62,372 nt of DNA from Flavobacterium poyangense (GTDB lineage Bacteria; Bacteroidota; Bacteroidia; Flavobacteriales; Flavobacteriaceae): assembly GCF_011751075.1 (NCBI RefSeq), contig NZ_JAALLN010000025.1, positions 1 to 62,372 of the forward strand, given 5' to 3'. The notes under the pieces are model-generated. The model was not told the origin of the DNA. It saw only the letters and a list, made by a program, of their open reading frames with translations, and searched no databases. The position numbers were made by a program, and so were the translations under genes. This document shows, piece after piece, positions 42,294-49,789 of this stretch. Numbering within the stretch: position 1 is the stretch's first letter; every line of letters begins with the position of its first letter.

Positions 42294-43204
42294 TTTAGTA
42301 GATTTTTTAATGCTTTTTCTAGGGTGTCAAATTCAAATTGAAAGCCATTTTCGAGCAATCGTTTCGGAATCACATTTCTGCTTTTCAGAACCAATTCGGG
42401 TTCTGTTCGAATAAGCAGGGCTCCAAATTTTAAAAGCGATTCGTTTATTGGAATCCCAAACGGAGCGTGAACTGCTTTTCGTAATTCAGACATGAAATTT
42501 TTATTAGGAACGGGTTTTGGAGAAACAATATTCAGGACTCCGGTTATTTCTTTATCAATTATAAAATCTATTGCTTTGGCAAAATCTGTTTCGTGAATCC
42601 AGCTTACCAATTGGTTTCCGTTTCCTTGTTTTCCGCCAAAACCCAATTTAGCTAAAGTCTTTAAGGGCATTAAGGCACCACCGTTTTTTCCTAAAACGAT
42701 AGAAGTTCTCAAGGCAGTTTTTAGGGTATTTGGAGTTTCGGTTTTGAAAAAAGCTTTTTCCCAGGATTGTGCCACATTCATAGAGAAATCATTGCCAATT
42801 TCGCCATTAACTTCATCCATTTCTTTATCTAAAGAGAAGCGATAAATAGTTGAAGTAGAGGAATTCAGCCAGTGTTTAGGTGGATTGGTACAATTTAAGA
42901 CTGCTTTGTTTAGAATCTTGGTGCTTTCAATTCGGGACAGTAAAATCTCTTTTTTGTTTTCTTTGGTATAGCGGCAGTCAACAGATTTTCCGGCAAGGTT
43001 GATCAGAACGGCTGTATTTTCCAGTTCTTTTTCCCAACCTGAAAATGTCTTAGCATTCCAATTGACATATTTAACTCCGTTACTGGTTTTTGATTTTCCC
43101 CTTGTCAAGATTACGATTTCTCCGAATCTGTTTTTAAAGTGATTTAACAAACTCTGACCTAAAAAGCCGGTTCCTGCTGCGATGATTAGTTTATTTCGGA
43201 TCAT
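42290..43204 (-). CDS. TIGR01777-type epimerase/NAD-binding protein
   Basis: A 304-residue extended-SDR-like protein with the NAD(P)-binding GTGFLGQSLLNHF at the N-terminus, then LINLAGKSVDCRYTKENKKEILLSRI and WLNSSTSTIYRF. The C-terminal DUF1731-like segment (LRKAVHAPFGIPINESLLKFGALLIRTEPELVLKSRNVIPKRLLENGFQF) marks the TIGR01777 family (YfcH-like). Such proteins are often next to SRPBCC and cryptochrome/photolyase genes in Flavobacteriia; the catalytic role is unknown. It overlaps the neighbouring genes by 4 and 1 bases in one operon. Confidence 0.88.
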   Translation of the reverse strand: MIRNKLIIAAGTGFLGQSLLNHFKNRFGEIVILTRGKSKTSNGVKYVNWNAKTFSGWEKELENTAVLINLAGKSVDCRYTKENKKEILLSRIESTKILNKAVLNCTNPPKHWLNSSTSTIYRFSLDKEMDEVNGEIGNDFSMNVAQSWEKAFFKTETPNTLKTALRTSIVLGKNGGALMPLKTLAKLGFGGKQGNGNQLVSWIHETDFAKAIDFIIDKEITGVLNIVSPKPVPNKNFMSELRKAVHAPFGIPINESLLKFGALLIRTEPELVLKSRNVIPKRLLENGFQFEFDTLEKALKNLLK

Positions 43205-44025
43205 TAAAAATTAAAAATTAGTAGTAAAACAATTAGCCTGTAAATAACCCAAGTAAGGCATAAATAGGCTGGTAATTCAAGAATTCTAGTCCTTCTGTAA
43301 TGTTCCATAAACATAAGAAAAGCAGTAATAGCAAACCAAATCAAAGTCACATTTGTCGGAATAGGTACAACAGCCTGCAGTGCCAACATTGGAAGTAGTA
43401 ATAAGGAGCCCATTAAAGAAACGGTCATTAAATTACCGCTATAATTGAGGATTGTTTTTCTGTCAGATTTCAAAAGAAACAAAGACTGGAAAAAGATTTG
43501 CCCCAAAGCAATGACCAATTCTCTTGTGATACTTGCGTTTGGTAAACCCGGAATAAGTGTAGCATAATAATATAATACGATTGTGGTTACCGCAGTAGCA
43601 AAACCAATAAACAGAAAACGGTACTTATAGTTAAAATTTGGAACACATTGTAATTTCGCTTCCTTATTTACTTTGTTCGGAATAATGACTTTTCGATTGT
43701 AAGAGACAAAAGAATACAGTTTTTTTAAAAAGAAATTTAGTGGTTTTAGGTTTCCGATTTTTTCAATTGCAGGAAAAGAATATCCAATGACTTTTAGCAA
43801 ACTGTCAATTCCGTAAAGAACCGTTTGATTTTTGTTGTCAATTAATGCGATCTCATTTGACGCACGGTTTACATCTACAAAATTTTGTTCGTTTTCGCTC
43901 AACTGACTATAAGATTTGCGACCGTTTTCGTCCAGCATTTTTGCTTTTATAAAACCTGTAGTGTAAACCTGACACAACGGACAGTCTTCATCATAAAGTA
44001 GTGTTTGGTTTTGTAGCGTTTTCAT
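43204..44025 (-). CDS. DCC-family thiol protein with membrane domain
   Basis: A 273-residue protein. The N-terminal part is a DCC1-like (DUF393) domain: LLYDEDCPLCQVYTTGFIKA, a redox-type C-x2-C within the YDxxCPxC hallmark, and a later YGIDSLLKVIG. The C-terminal half (about 140-273) has about four membrane helices, so the thiol domain is tethered to the inner membrane. Its end overlaps the epimerase start by one base. It is preceded by a 13-bp hairpin (44042-44072) in the gap to the upstream gene. Confidence 0.82.
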   Translation of the reverse strand: MKTLQNQTLLYDEDCPLCQVYTTGFIKAKMLDENGRKSYSQLSENEQNFVDVNRASNEIALIDNKNQTVLYGIDSLLKVIGYSFPAIEKIGNLKPLNFFLKKLYSFVSYNRKVIIPNKVNKEAKLQCVPNFNYKYRFLFIGFATAVTTIVLYYYATLIPGLPNASITRELVIALGQIFFQSLFLLKSDRKTILNYSGNLMTVSLMGSLLLLPMLALQAVVPIPTNVTLIWFAITAFLMFMEHYRRTRILELPAYLCLTWVIYRLIVLLLIFNF

Positions 44026-44041
44026 AAGGTATCCGATATTT

Positions 44042-44072
44042 AACCTAACAGGTTTTTAGAACCTGTTAGGTT
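44042..44072. repeat. Perfect 13-bp hairpin within the operon
   Basis: AACCTAACAGGTT and AACCTGTTAGGTT are perfect complements with a short loop. It lies between two genes of the leftward operon, with no T-tract, so it is more likely an RNA-processing or stability element, or a dispersed palindrome, than a terminator. A related hairpin is at 52571-52603. Confidence 0.65.
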
Positions 44073-44083
44073 TGTGACTAAAT

Positions 44084-44467
44084 TTAAGCTTTAAAGACTA
44101 ATCGTTCTTCTCTTGTTTCTTTTGCTTTTCTTTTTCCTCTAAAGAAAAAGTATAAATTGAAGAACAACATAATACCTAAGTATATAGAGAATCCGCCAAT
44201 TTTATAGCTCAGGTTTTCGATTAATTCCTGATAACTGTCTGTGTCTAACTGTAGTTTTAAGATCATTAAGGCGAATCCTATATTTAGTAAATAAAAACCG
44301 GTTTCAAAAAGTTTGTTGGTAGCCTGAGCGATATCTTCTCTTCCTTTAAAAATATCAAGCATAAAAATCTTCCCGTTTTTAAAAAGTGTTTTAGAAACAT
44401 AATAGGTAAGGAACAATGCAATTGGTAAATAAATACTGTAGCCGATTAAGATTTTTGTAGTCTCCAT
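44084..44467 (-). CDS. Small membrane protein of the GbsR-led operon
   Basis: A 127-residue protein with about three membrane helices (6-26, 57-75 and 90-112) and a basic C-terminal tail. It shares layout with the next gene upstream (residues GRxxCYTNGN/KTLFKNGKI, ICQKTNQ/IAQATNKLF, YYLLNIGY/FYLLNIGFAL), so the two are divergent paralogues. Function unknown; they probably form a small membrane complex. Confidence 0.65.
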   Translation of the reverse strand: METTKILIGYSIYLPIALFLTYYVSKTLFKNGKIFMLDIFKGREDIAQATNKLFETGFYLLNIGFALMILKLQLDTDSYQELIENLSYKIGGFSIYLGIMLFFNLYFFFRGKRKAKETREERLVFKA

Positions 44468-44486
44468 GATAGTTAAATTTAATATG

Positions 44487-44834
44487 TTATTTAATTAATT
44501 TTTGAATGTATTTGGTAATAAGTATAATATTCAGATAATGTAGAATCGAAATGATAAAAATGATGATCGCCGTTTTTATTCCGATAGTTTCGATAAGCTG
44601 TGGTAAGGAGGCAATTTTCTGCCATGAAATTAAGGTCATAGCACAATAACCAATATTGAGCAGATAATAAGCCAGTAATAAAACCTGATTTGTTTTTTGA
44701 CAAATTTCGATGTGATTCGGAATCAGTTCTTCGACATAAATGTTTCCATTGGTATAGCAGATTTTTCCAACTCTGATAATGATGAAAATCGTAATGCTGA
44801 GGTAGAAGATATACCCAATAATGTTGAGATTCAT
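44487..44834 (-). CDS. Small membrane protein, paralogue of the next gene
   Basis: A 115-residue protein with about three membrane helices (5-24, 52-70 and 85-105). It is a distant paralogue of the 127-residue protein encoded 19 bases downstream, with matching segments around the NG turn, TNQ and YYLLNIGY. No family is recognised. It lies 91 bases after the GbsR regulator gene on the same strand. Confidence 0.62.
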   Translation of the reverse strand: MNLNIIGYIFYLSITIFIIIRVGKICYTNGNIYVEELIPNHIEICQKTNQVLLLAYYLLNIGYCAMTLISWQKIASLPQLIETIGIKTAIIIFIISILHYLNIILITKYIQKLIK

Positions 44835-44925
44835 GGTCTGTTTAGTTAGAGTTAATAATGGTGTTTTTGTAATTATTGACTATTTTAAACTTTCAGAAAA
44901 AAATGAAAGTTTTGATTAAAATTTT

Positions 44926-45429
44926 TTATTTCATGATTTTTAAAACCAGACGTCCCAGCCAGTTTTCGTTAAACTCCGTTATTTTATCGAGCATATTGTC
45001 TGCTTTTAGCACAAAGTCATACAATTTATTGGTTTGATCAATAAAGTGTTTTTCTTCAGCGGTATCTTTTACTTCGATCGAGGAAACTTCTTTTAGAATT
45101 TTAAGAGCGGGTTTAATTTCTCTTTTACTTCTTTCCCTTGCAATTTTTACGGCCAATTCGTCCAGATCCTTTTCCGCAGTAAAGAATTCTCTTCTTTCTC
45201 CGGCTTTGTATTCTTTGTATACAATTCCCCAATCCATTAAGCTTCTTAGATTCATGCTTGCATTTCCGCGGGAAATCTGCAATTCCTCCATAATGTCCTC
45301 CATAGAAACAGGCTCGTTAGAAACCATCAGTAAAGCATGAATCTGTGCCATGGTTTTATTGATGCCCCATTGAGAGCCTAAAGCTCCCCAGGTCTGTACG
45401 AATTTATTTTTTGCTTCTTTGAATTCCAT
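44926..45429 (-). CDS. GbsR/MarR-family transcriptional regulator
   Basis: A 167-residue winged-helix regulator. EDIMEELQISRGNASMNLRSLMDWGIVYKEYKAGERREFFTAEKDL gives the HTH (recognition helix SRGNASMNLRSL) and wing. The N-terminus KNKFVQTWGALGSQWGINKTMAQIHALLMVS is typical of the GbsR group. It is the first gene of the leftward operon and likely autoregulates it. The inducing signal is unknown. Confidence 0.85.
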   Translation of the reverse strand: MEFKEAKNKFVQTWGALGSQWGINKTMAQIHALLMVSNEPVSMEDIMEELQISRGNASMNLRSLMDWGIVYKEYKAGERREFFTAEKDLDELAVKIARERSKREIKPALKILKEVSSIEVKDTAEEKHFIDQTNKLYDFVLKADNMLDKITEFNENWLGRLVLKIMK

Positions 45430-45828
45430 AGTTCAAATGTAAGTAAAAGTTTTTAAACTTTCAATAATAATTGAAAGATAATTTGAAAATAAAATAATCT
45501 GGCCTTTTAGAGTGGTCTCGTAACTGTATTTTAAGCTTCTCAATGAACCGGAACCCGATTATTGATCTACCCACATTGCCTTTCAACAACCAAATTCAGA
45601 CTAAGAAATAATCATTTTAATTCTTTTAATCTGTGGTAAAAAAGGGAGCTACAGATTTCACTGATTTAAAGGATTTTTTCCTTTAATCCCTTTGTATACT
45701 ATTTATCTCTTCTTTAATAATAATGCTTTCATGACATAGAAAATGAGTCTTGCCGCATTTTTTATCTTTTTCATGACAAAAAAAAGCGCTCTCATAACAT
45801 TTTTTTACTCCAAGCGGTAGGGCTGTTA

Positions 45829-45836
45829 TAGCTTTG
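45829..45836 (+). promoter_or_regulatory. Putative -7 box of the second DUF1842-like gene
   Basis: TAGCTTTG matches TAnnTTTG and lies in a block similar to 41067-41131. As with the first paralogue, the -33 TTG is absent. The leader to the ATG is about 345 bases, nearly 200 of which are the inserted element. Confidence 0.5.
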
Positions 45837-45959
45837 ATAGTGAAATTAGGAGATGGAGTACAGAATTGCGCTCCATTTTTATACCGGATTACTTTTCAAT
45901 AAAGAGAGCAGCATCCATTCAAACAAAAACAGCTCAATTCTGAAAAGTTCTAATCAAGT

Positions 45960-46154
45960 AAACCAGTTGGGTACAATTCATAAAAATATACTTAACACAT
46001 AGAAACATAGATTTTACATATAAAAAAGGAGTGCAAAAAAGAAATTCATTTCTCTCACATAGTTAAACTATGATAATTTAAATAAGTGAAACGCCTTTTA
46101 TCATTTTCAAATCTATGTCTCTATGTGTTAAAAAAAAAATGCACCCAATGAGTT
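45960..46154. repeat. Palindromic intergenic element, copy 1
   Basis: About 195 bases bounded by AACCAGTTGGGTACAATT-type and GCACCCAATGAGTT-type ends, an imperfect outer inverted repeat. Inner arms TTAACACATAGAAACATAG and CTATGTCTCTATGTGTTAA form a nearly perfect inverted repeat. The central sequence (CATAGTTAAACTATG and the AAATAAGTGAAACGCCTTTT stretch) is shared with the copies at 46674-46752 and 52621-52842. No open frame is inside; it looks like a non-autonomous miniature element. Confidence 0.8.
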
Positions 46155-46184
46155 AAATAAGCCAAAAACATAAATCAAAGTATA

Positions 46185-46604
46185 ATGGAAAATTTAGTAA
46201 CAGAAGATTATTTAGCAAAAGGAACTATTGGAAATGTTGCAATGCCGGGCGCTCCCATTGCTGCGTTTAGTTTGTTGGTTATGCCTAAGAAAAATGTTGT
46301 GACAGGTACCGTTATATTGAAACAAACCGAAAATGATCCGGAAAATGATATAGCAATTCAGGTTAAAGGAAAAATTAATGTTACTCGATTAGGACAATTT
46401 ACAAAAGTAGTTAGTCTGCAAGGACAGTACAGACCGTCTTTGCCGAAATCGGAAAACGGTTCTTTTCTGGCTGATTTTGATGCCTATTTCGCTATCGATA
46501 ATTGTTGGGAAGGTACAGGAGGTTTCTCTTGCCACAATCACCAAATCGAAAATGAACCGGTTGCTCTGGCAGAAAGCCTGAAAGAGGAATTTGGTGTAAA
46601 CTAA
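46185..46604 (+). CDS. DUF1842-like protein, paralogue 2
   Basis: A 139-residue protein without signal peptide, paralogous to 41309-41722: YLAKGTIGNVAMPGAPIAAFSLLV, GTVILKQTENDPENDIAIQVKGKI, FTKVVSLQGQY and FDAYFAIDNCWEGTGGFS..IENEPV. The differences are largest in the middle and C-terminus. It is followed, 282 bases later, by a haem-binding lipoprotein gene on the same strand. Function unknown. Sequence similarity of the upstream DNA suggests shared control with paralogue 1. Confidence 0.75.
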   Translation: MENLVTEDYLAKGTIGNVAMPGAPIAAFSLLVMPKKNVVTGTVILKQTENDPENDIAIQVKGKINVTRLGQFTKVVSLQGQYRPSLPKSENGSFLADFDAYFAIDNCWEGTGGFSCHNHQIENEPVALAESLKEEFGVN

Positions 46605-46673
46605 AAATGACTACGATATAATCTTGTTATCCAATAATGAGGTCTTTGACTTCACTCAGGCTGACAATTGAAG

Positions 46674-46752
46674 TTTTAAATAAATGAAGCGCCTTTTTTC
46701 TATCTCGGAACTATGTTTCTATGTGTTGGAAAATAATTAAGCCCAATGGGTT
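46674..46752. repeat. Palindromic intergenic element, truncated copy 3
   Basis: The right half of the element seen at 45960-46154 and 52621-52842: AAATAAATGAAGCGCCTTTT, the arm CTATGTTTCTATGTGTTGGA and the end GCCCAATGGGTT. The left half is missing; it is replaced by a TTTGACTTCACTCAGGCTGA-type repeat at about 46641-46670. Confidence 0.7.
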
Positions 46753-46886
46753 ATTATATTTTTTTAAGTTGAATTGATTAGAATGATGAACTGCAAATGA
46801 TTCTGATTTTGAAGTTTGGAGTTGCTGCAGGTCTGTTAAAGTATGAAATTTTATCCCTGAATAAACCAAATCAAAACTGCGAAAAA

Positions 46887-48692
46887 ATGAAAAAAACAAC
46901 TGCAAAGATTATTACTGTATCGTTTATGGTAATAGTAATCCTGTTTTTAGGATGTGATAAAAAGAAGGATCTTTTGGGTTCTAATGATTATGAGTATTTG
47001 CCACAGGACGTAAAAGAAACCTGTACGGTATCTGAGGCTGAGTTTAACTCCTGGTTTGCTTCGGGCACCGCAACCGAAAACGGACTGGTTACACCGGCAA
47101 ACAGTGTTACATTTCCTCATAATAACAATTGCGATTTTTATAAATGGTCTGAACAAATGGTTTTATGGCTAATGTCTCCTACGACGGGAGCGCTTGGTAA
47201 GAAAGGTACTGTTTTAGAATCTTCGGTTTTTTATAATGTTTCTCCGCCCGATTCTTTAGGCAAACGTACTTTGACGCAACATAAATCAAATAAAATACTT
47301 ACTGCTGTAAGTAATATTAATCAAAGCGGGCCAAACCGATTGCCTATTTTAATTGACAAGAAAGGGAGAAGGTTTGAGATCGAAGCTGCAAAAAAAGATG
47401 AAAAGGTTAAAACTGACGGTAATAAATTGATACAAGTAGGTCGTATCTTAACCAATGCTTCCGGAATTCATTCTTTTGTTGATCTAAAAGGTAAAGTGAT
47501 TAAGAGTCCAAAACCGGTTATTGACAGCAAAATCAATCCGGCAGATGTTGTGCAGGAATTTAAAGTAGGTCGTAAATCGATTTTTTTGGATTCTAAAGGA
47601 AACGAAGTACAGTCACAAGAGGGACAGGCTGGTTCGCACGGAGCCTTAATGGGGGAAAATAAATCATTAGTATATTACATAACCATGGTTAATGATGTAT
47701 ATGCTTATTTTTTAACCGGAGTAAATGAGGGCAAATTAAACGGAAATCAATTTCCTACAACAGCCGCGGCCAGAGACAGTATTTTGGCATACGCAAAAAC
47801 ACAAGGTTGGACAGCACCCCCTGATCCGAATGCGTTGGCAATGGAATTAAAAACATCATGGGTAGAAGTGAAAGATTTACCCAATGCGGACACTTATGTG
47901 AAGATAAAAGCGATAATCCCTACTTATGATAAATCCAATCCAAACGCATGGGTAGAAAAAGGACAAAAGAAAACCACACTGGCACTGGTAGGAATACATG
48001 TTGTCGGGAGTGTAGCAGGGCATCCTGAAATGATCTGGGCTACTTTTGAACATGATAAAAATGCGCCTAATGATGCTTATTCGTATAGAGATAATCAGAA
48101 TAACATAAAACAGGTTAGTGCCGATACGGGTACAGGATGGCTTTTTAATGCCAACGCCAATGATACAACGGGAGCACAAAATATTCAGAATATGACCGTT
48201 AGCGGAGATACAATTCTGATTAAAGACCCGTCAGTAAATAGTCCTACTGCAAGGAGAATTATGGCTTGGGGAGTTGCTTCCAACACCGTTCCTAATCAAG
48301 AAGATAAAACACCGGCAGATTCTAACAGTGAGATAATCTCAATAAATAATGCTGTTCGCGGTATGCTGGTAGGGAATGATATTAGAAAAAACTATCTGTT
48401 AATAGGAGCAACCTGGACTTTTGGTGGTACAGCTCCAAATGGGAATGTGTTCCCATATGGAGAAACGAATGACTCGATTCCTAATGGAGATGCAATCGGT
48501 ACCGGACAATTGTCTAATAGTACAATGGAAACTTATGTTCAGCCTTCGTCAACAGCTTCAACAGAGAGTACTGCAGTTTCTTGTTTTTCCTGTCATAATA
48601 AAAATAATGGTTTGGAGCCAAAAGATTTAAGCCATGTTTTTGGTGAACTTATATCATTGCCACCGGGAAATACGAAGAAAACTATTCGGTAA
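46887..48692 (+). CDS. Monohaem c-type-like lipoprotein, unknown function
   Basis: A 601-residue lipoprotein: signal then ILFLGC with lipidated Cys23. The long central part is beta-rich, with three short DxKG repeats (IDKKGRRF, VDLKGKVI, LDSKGNEV) at about 150-250 and a conserved-looking VGIHVVGSVAGHPEMIWATFEH near 375. A single haem-binding CFSCH lies at 566-570. The frame extends 30 codons upstream, but the ATG at 46887 gives a clean lipoprotein signal. Likely attached outside the cytoplasm. The substrate is unknown. Confidence 0.78.
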   Translation: MKKTTAKIITVSFMVIVILFLGCDKKKDLLGSNDYEYLPQDVKETCTVSEAEFNSWFASGTATENGLVTPANSVTFPHNNNCDFYKWSEQMVLWLMSPTTGALGKKGTVLESSVFYNVSPPDSLGKRTLTQHKSNKILTAVSNINQSGPNRLPILIDKKGRRFEIEAAKKDEKVKTDGNKLIQVGRILTNASGIHSFVDLKGKVIKSPKPVIDSKINPADVVQEFKVGRKSIFLDSKGNEVQSQEGQAGSHGALMGENKSLVYYITMVNDVYAYFLTGVNEGKLNGNQFPTTAAARDSILAYAKTQGWTAPPDPNALAMELKTSWVEVKDLPNADTYVKIKAIIPTYDKSNPNAWVEKGQKKTTLALVGIHVVGSVAGHPEMIWATFEHDKNAPNDAYSYRDNQNNIKQVSADTGTGWLFNANANDTTGAQNIQNMTVSGDTILIKDPSVNSPTARRIMAWGVASNTVPNQEDKTPADSNSEIISINNAVRGMLVGNDIRKNYLLIGATWTFGGTAPNGNVFPYGETNDSIPNGDAIGTGQLSNSTMETYVQPSSTASTESTAVSCFSCHNKNNGLEPKDLSHVFGELISLPPGNTKKTIR

Positions 48693-49061
48693 ATGAAGAA
48701 AGCACATTAGTCTAAATGTCTTAAGTTGCTAGTTGTAAAATGTAAAATGTAAAATGTAAAATGTAAAATGTAAAATGTAAAATGTGAGATGTGAAATGTA
48801 AGATGTAAGATGTAAAATGTGACGTGCTAGTCCGAAAAGGCGTATGATTTAATTGATGGATTTTTCTTGTCTCCAGACGAAGCAATAGCATTTAGATGAG
48901 TTACTGTATTTCAGTGATCCGAAACAACTATATGTTCGTAGAAAGTAAGTATTAACAATTAAACAAAACGTATTACTTTTCACATTTTACATTTCACAAT
49001 TAGCAGCCTGAGTTAAATAGTAATAACAAAAAAACCGAAGTCACTGACATCGGTTTTTTTG
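48693..49061. repeat. Element with TAAAATG heptamer repeats, copy A
   Basis: 48721-49016 is bounded by inverted ends: TTAAGTTGCTAGTTGTAAAA on the left and the complement of that pattern (ACAATTAGCAGCCTGAGTTA) on the right. The left end runs into 12 tandem heptamers (48736-48819; seven perfect TAAAATG, then variants such as TGAAATG, TAAGATG, TGAGATG). The about 150-base interior has no valid open frame. A second copy is at 55742-56022. Confidence 0.75.
49028..49060 (-). terminator. Terminator of the SanA/YdcF-like gene
   Basis: AAAAAAACCGA and TCGGTTTTTTT form an 11-bp stem immediately beyond the stop codon at 49062. On the minus strand the A/T flank is preceded by a T-run. Confidence 0.75.
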
Positions 49062-49727
49062 TTATCTTTTATCTTCTTTAGAATAATTAGATTCACCATT
49101 AATAGGAATAGGACCTCCTAAAAAACGAGGTTTTCTGTCTCTGAGAACATCAAAAAAGGATTTGGTTATAGAGAGACATTCTCTCAATCTAACATAATTA
49201 TAACCATGATAGCCTCCGTTGTTTGCAGAGAAACCGATTGCTTTTACCCCTAATTTATCTCCTAAATAAATGGCTCGGTTTAAATGATATTCCTGTGATA
49301 GTAAAGTGGCGTTTTCAACTTTAAAAATATGCTTCGCTCGGTACATCGTCGAATAAGTATCAAAACCGGCGTAATCGACAAAAATTTTAGTGGTGTCGAC
49401 ACCATGTTTGTAACAGTACTTTTTCATTACGGTTAATTCGTCATATTCGTCACGCCCGTTGTCGCCGGAAAGCAAAATTTTATTAATCTTTTTTGTTTTG
49501 TACAATAAGATTCCGGCATCAAGTCTGTCTTTTAAGTATTTACTGGGTTGGTCTCCCATTATCCCGGCACCAAAAATAATTCCGACATTGTTTTTGGGAA
49601 GTTTATTTAACGAGTGGTAAATAAGTGGTTCCGTAGTTGATTTTATATAGTAATTAACAGAAATAATCGCAAGCAAACCTATGATCGAAAGACCAAGGAA
49701 TATTTTAAAATACTTTTTCAAGAACAA
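49062..49727 (-). CDS. SanA/YdcF-family (ElyC-like) membrane protein
   Basis: A 221-residue protein with an N-terminal anchor (about 7-27, IFLGLSIIGLLAIISVNYYI) and a DUF218 domain outside the cytoplasm: NVGIIFGAGIMGDQPSKYLKDRLDAGILLYK, ILLSGDNGRDEYDELTVMKKY, DYAGFDTYSTMYRAKHIF and TLLSQEYHLNRAIYLGDKLGV. SanA-type proteins contribute to envelope barrier integrity. The start codon is TTG: an upstream in-frame stop is two codons away and no ATG occurs before residue 57. Confidence 0.87.
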   Translation of the reverse strand: MFLKKYFKIFLGLSIIGLLAIISVNYYIKSTTEPLIYHSLNKLPKNNVGIIFGAGIMGDQPSKYLKDRLDAGILLYKTKKINKILLSGDNGRDEYDELTVMKKYCYKHGVDTTKIFVDYAGFDTYSTMYRAKHIFKVENATLLSQEYHLNRAIYLGDKLGVKAIGFSANNGGYHGYNYVRLRECLSITKSFFDVLRDRKPRFLGGPIPINGESNYSKEDKR

Positions 49728-49789
49728 TTGTTTTTAAGGTTAAAATTTCGGTCGCAGCAACAAACTGCGACCAAAAACAGAAAACTTTT

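Larger units (their letters stand above)
45430..46184. other. Intergenic region: duplicated promoter, leader and inserted repeat
   Basis: 755 bases with no gene. 45721-45836 holds promoter-like DNA for the second DUF1842-like gene, with two partly similar tracts headed by TTTCATGAC (about 45728 and 45769). 45837-45959 is leader sequence similar to that of the first paralogue. 45960-46154 is the palindromic repeat element, followed by 30 bases to the ATG. Confidence 0.65.

Noticed and set aside
48736..48819. CRISPR or microsatellite-like array
   Set aside because: Seven-base units without spacers; this is a slippage repeat at the end of an inverted-repeat element.
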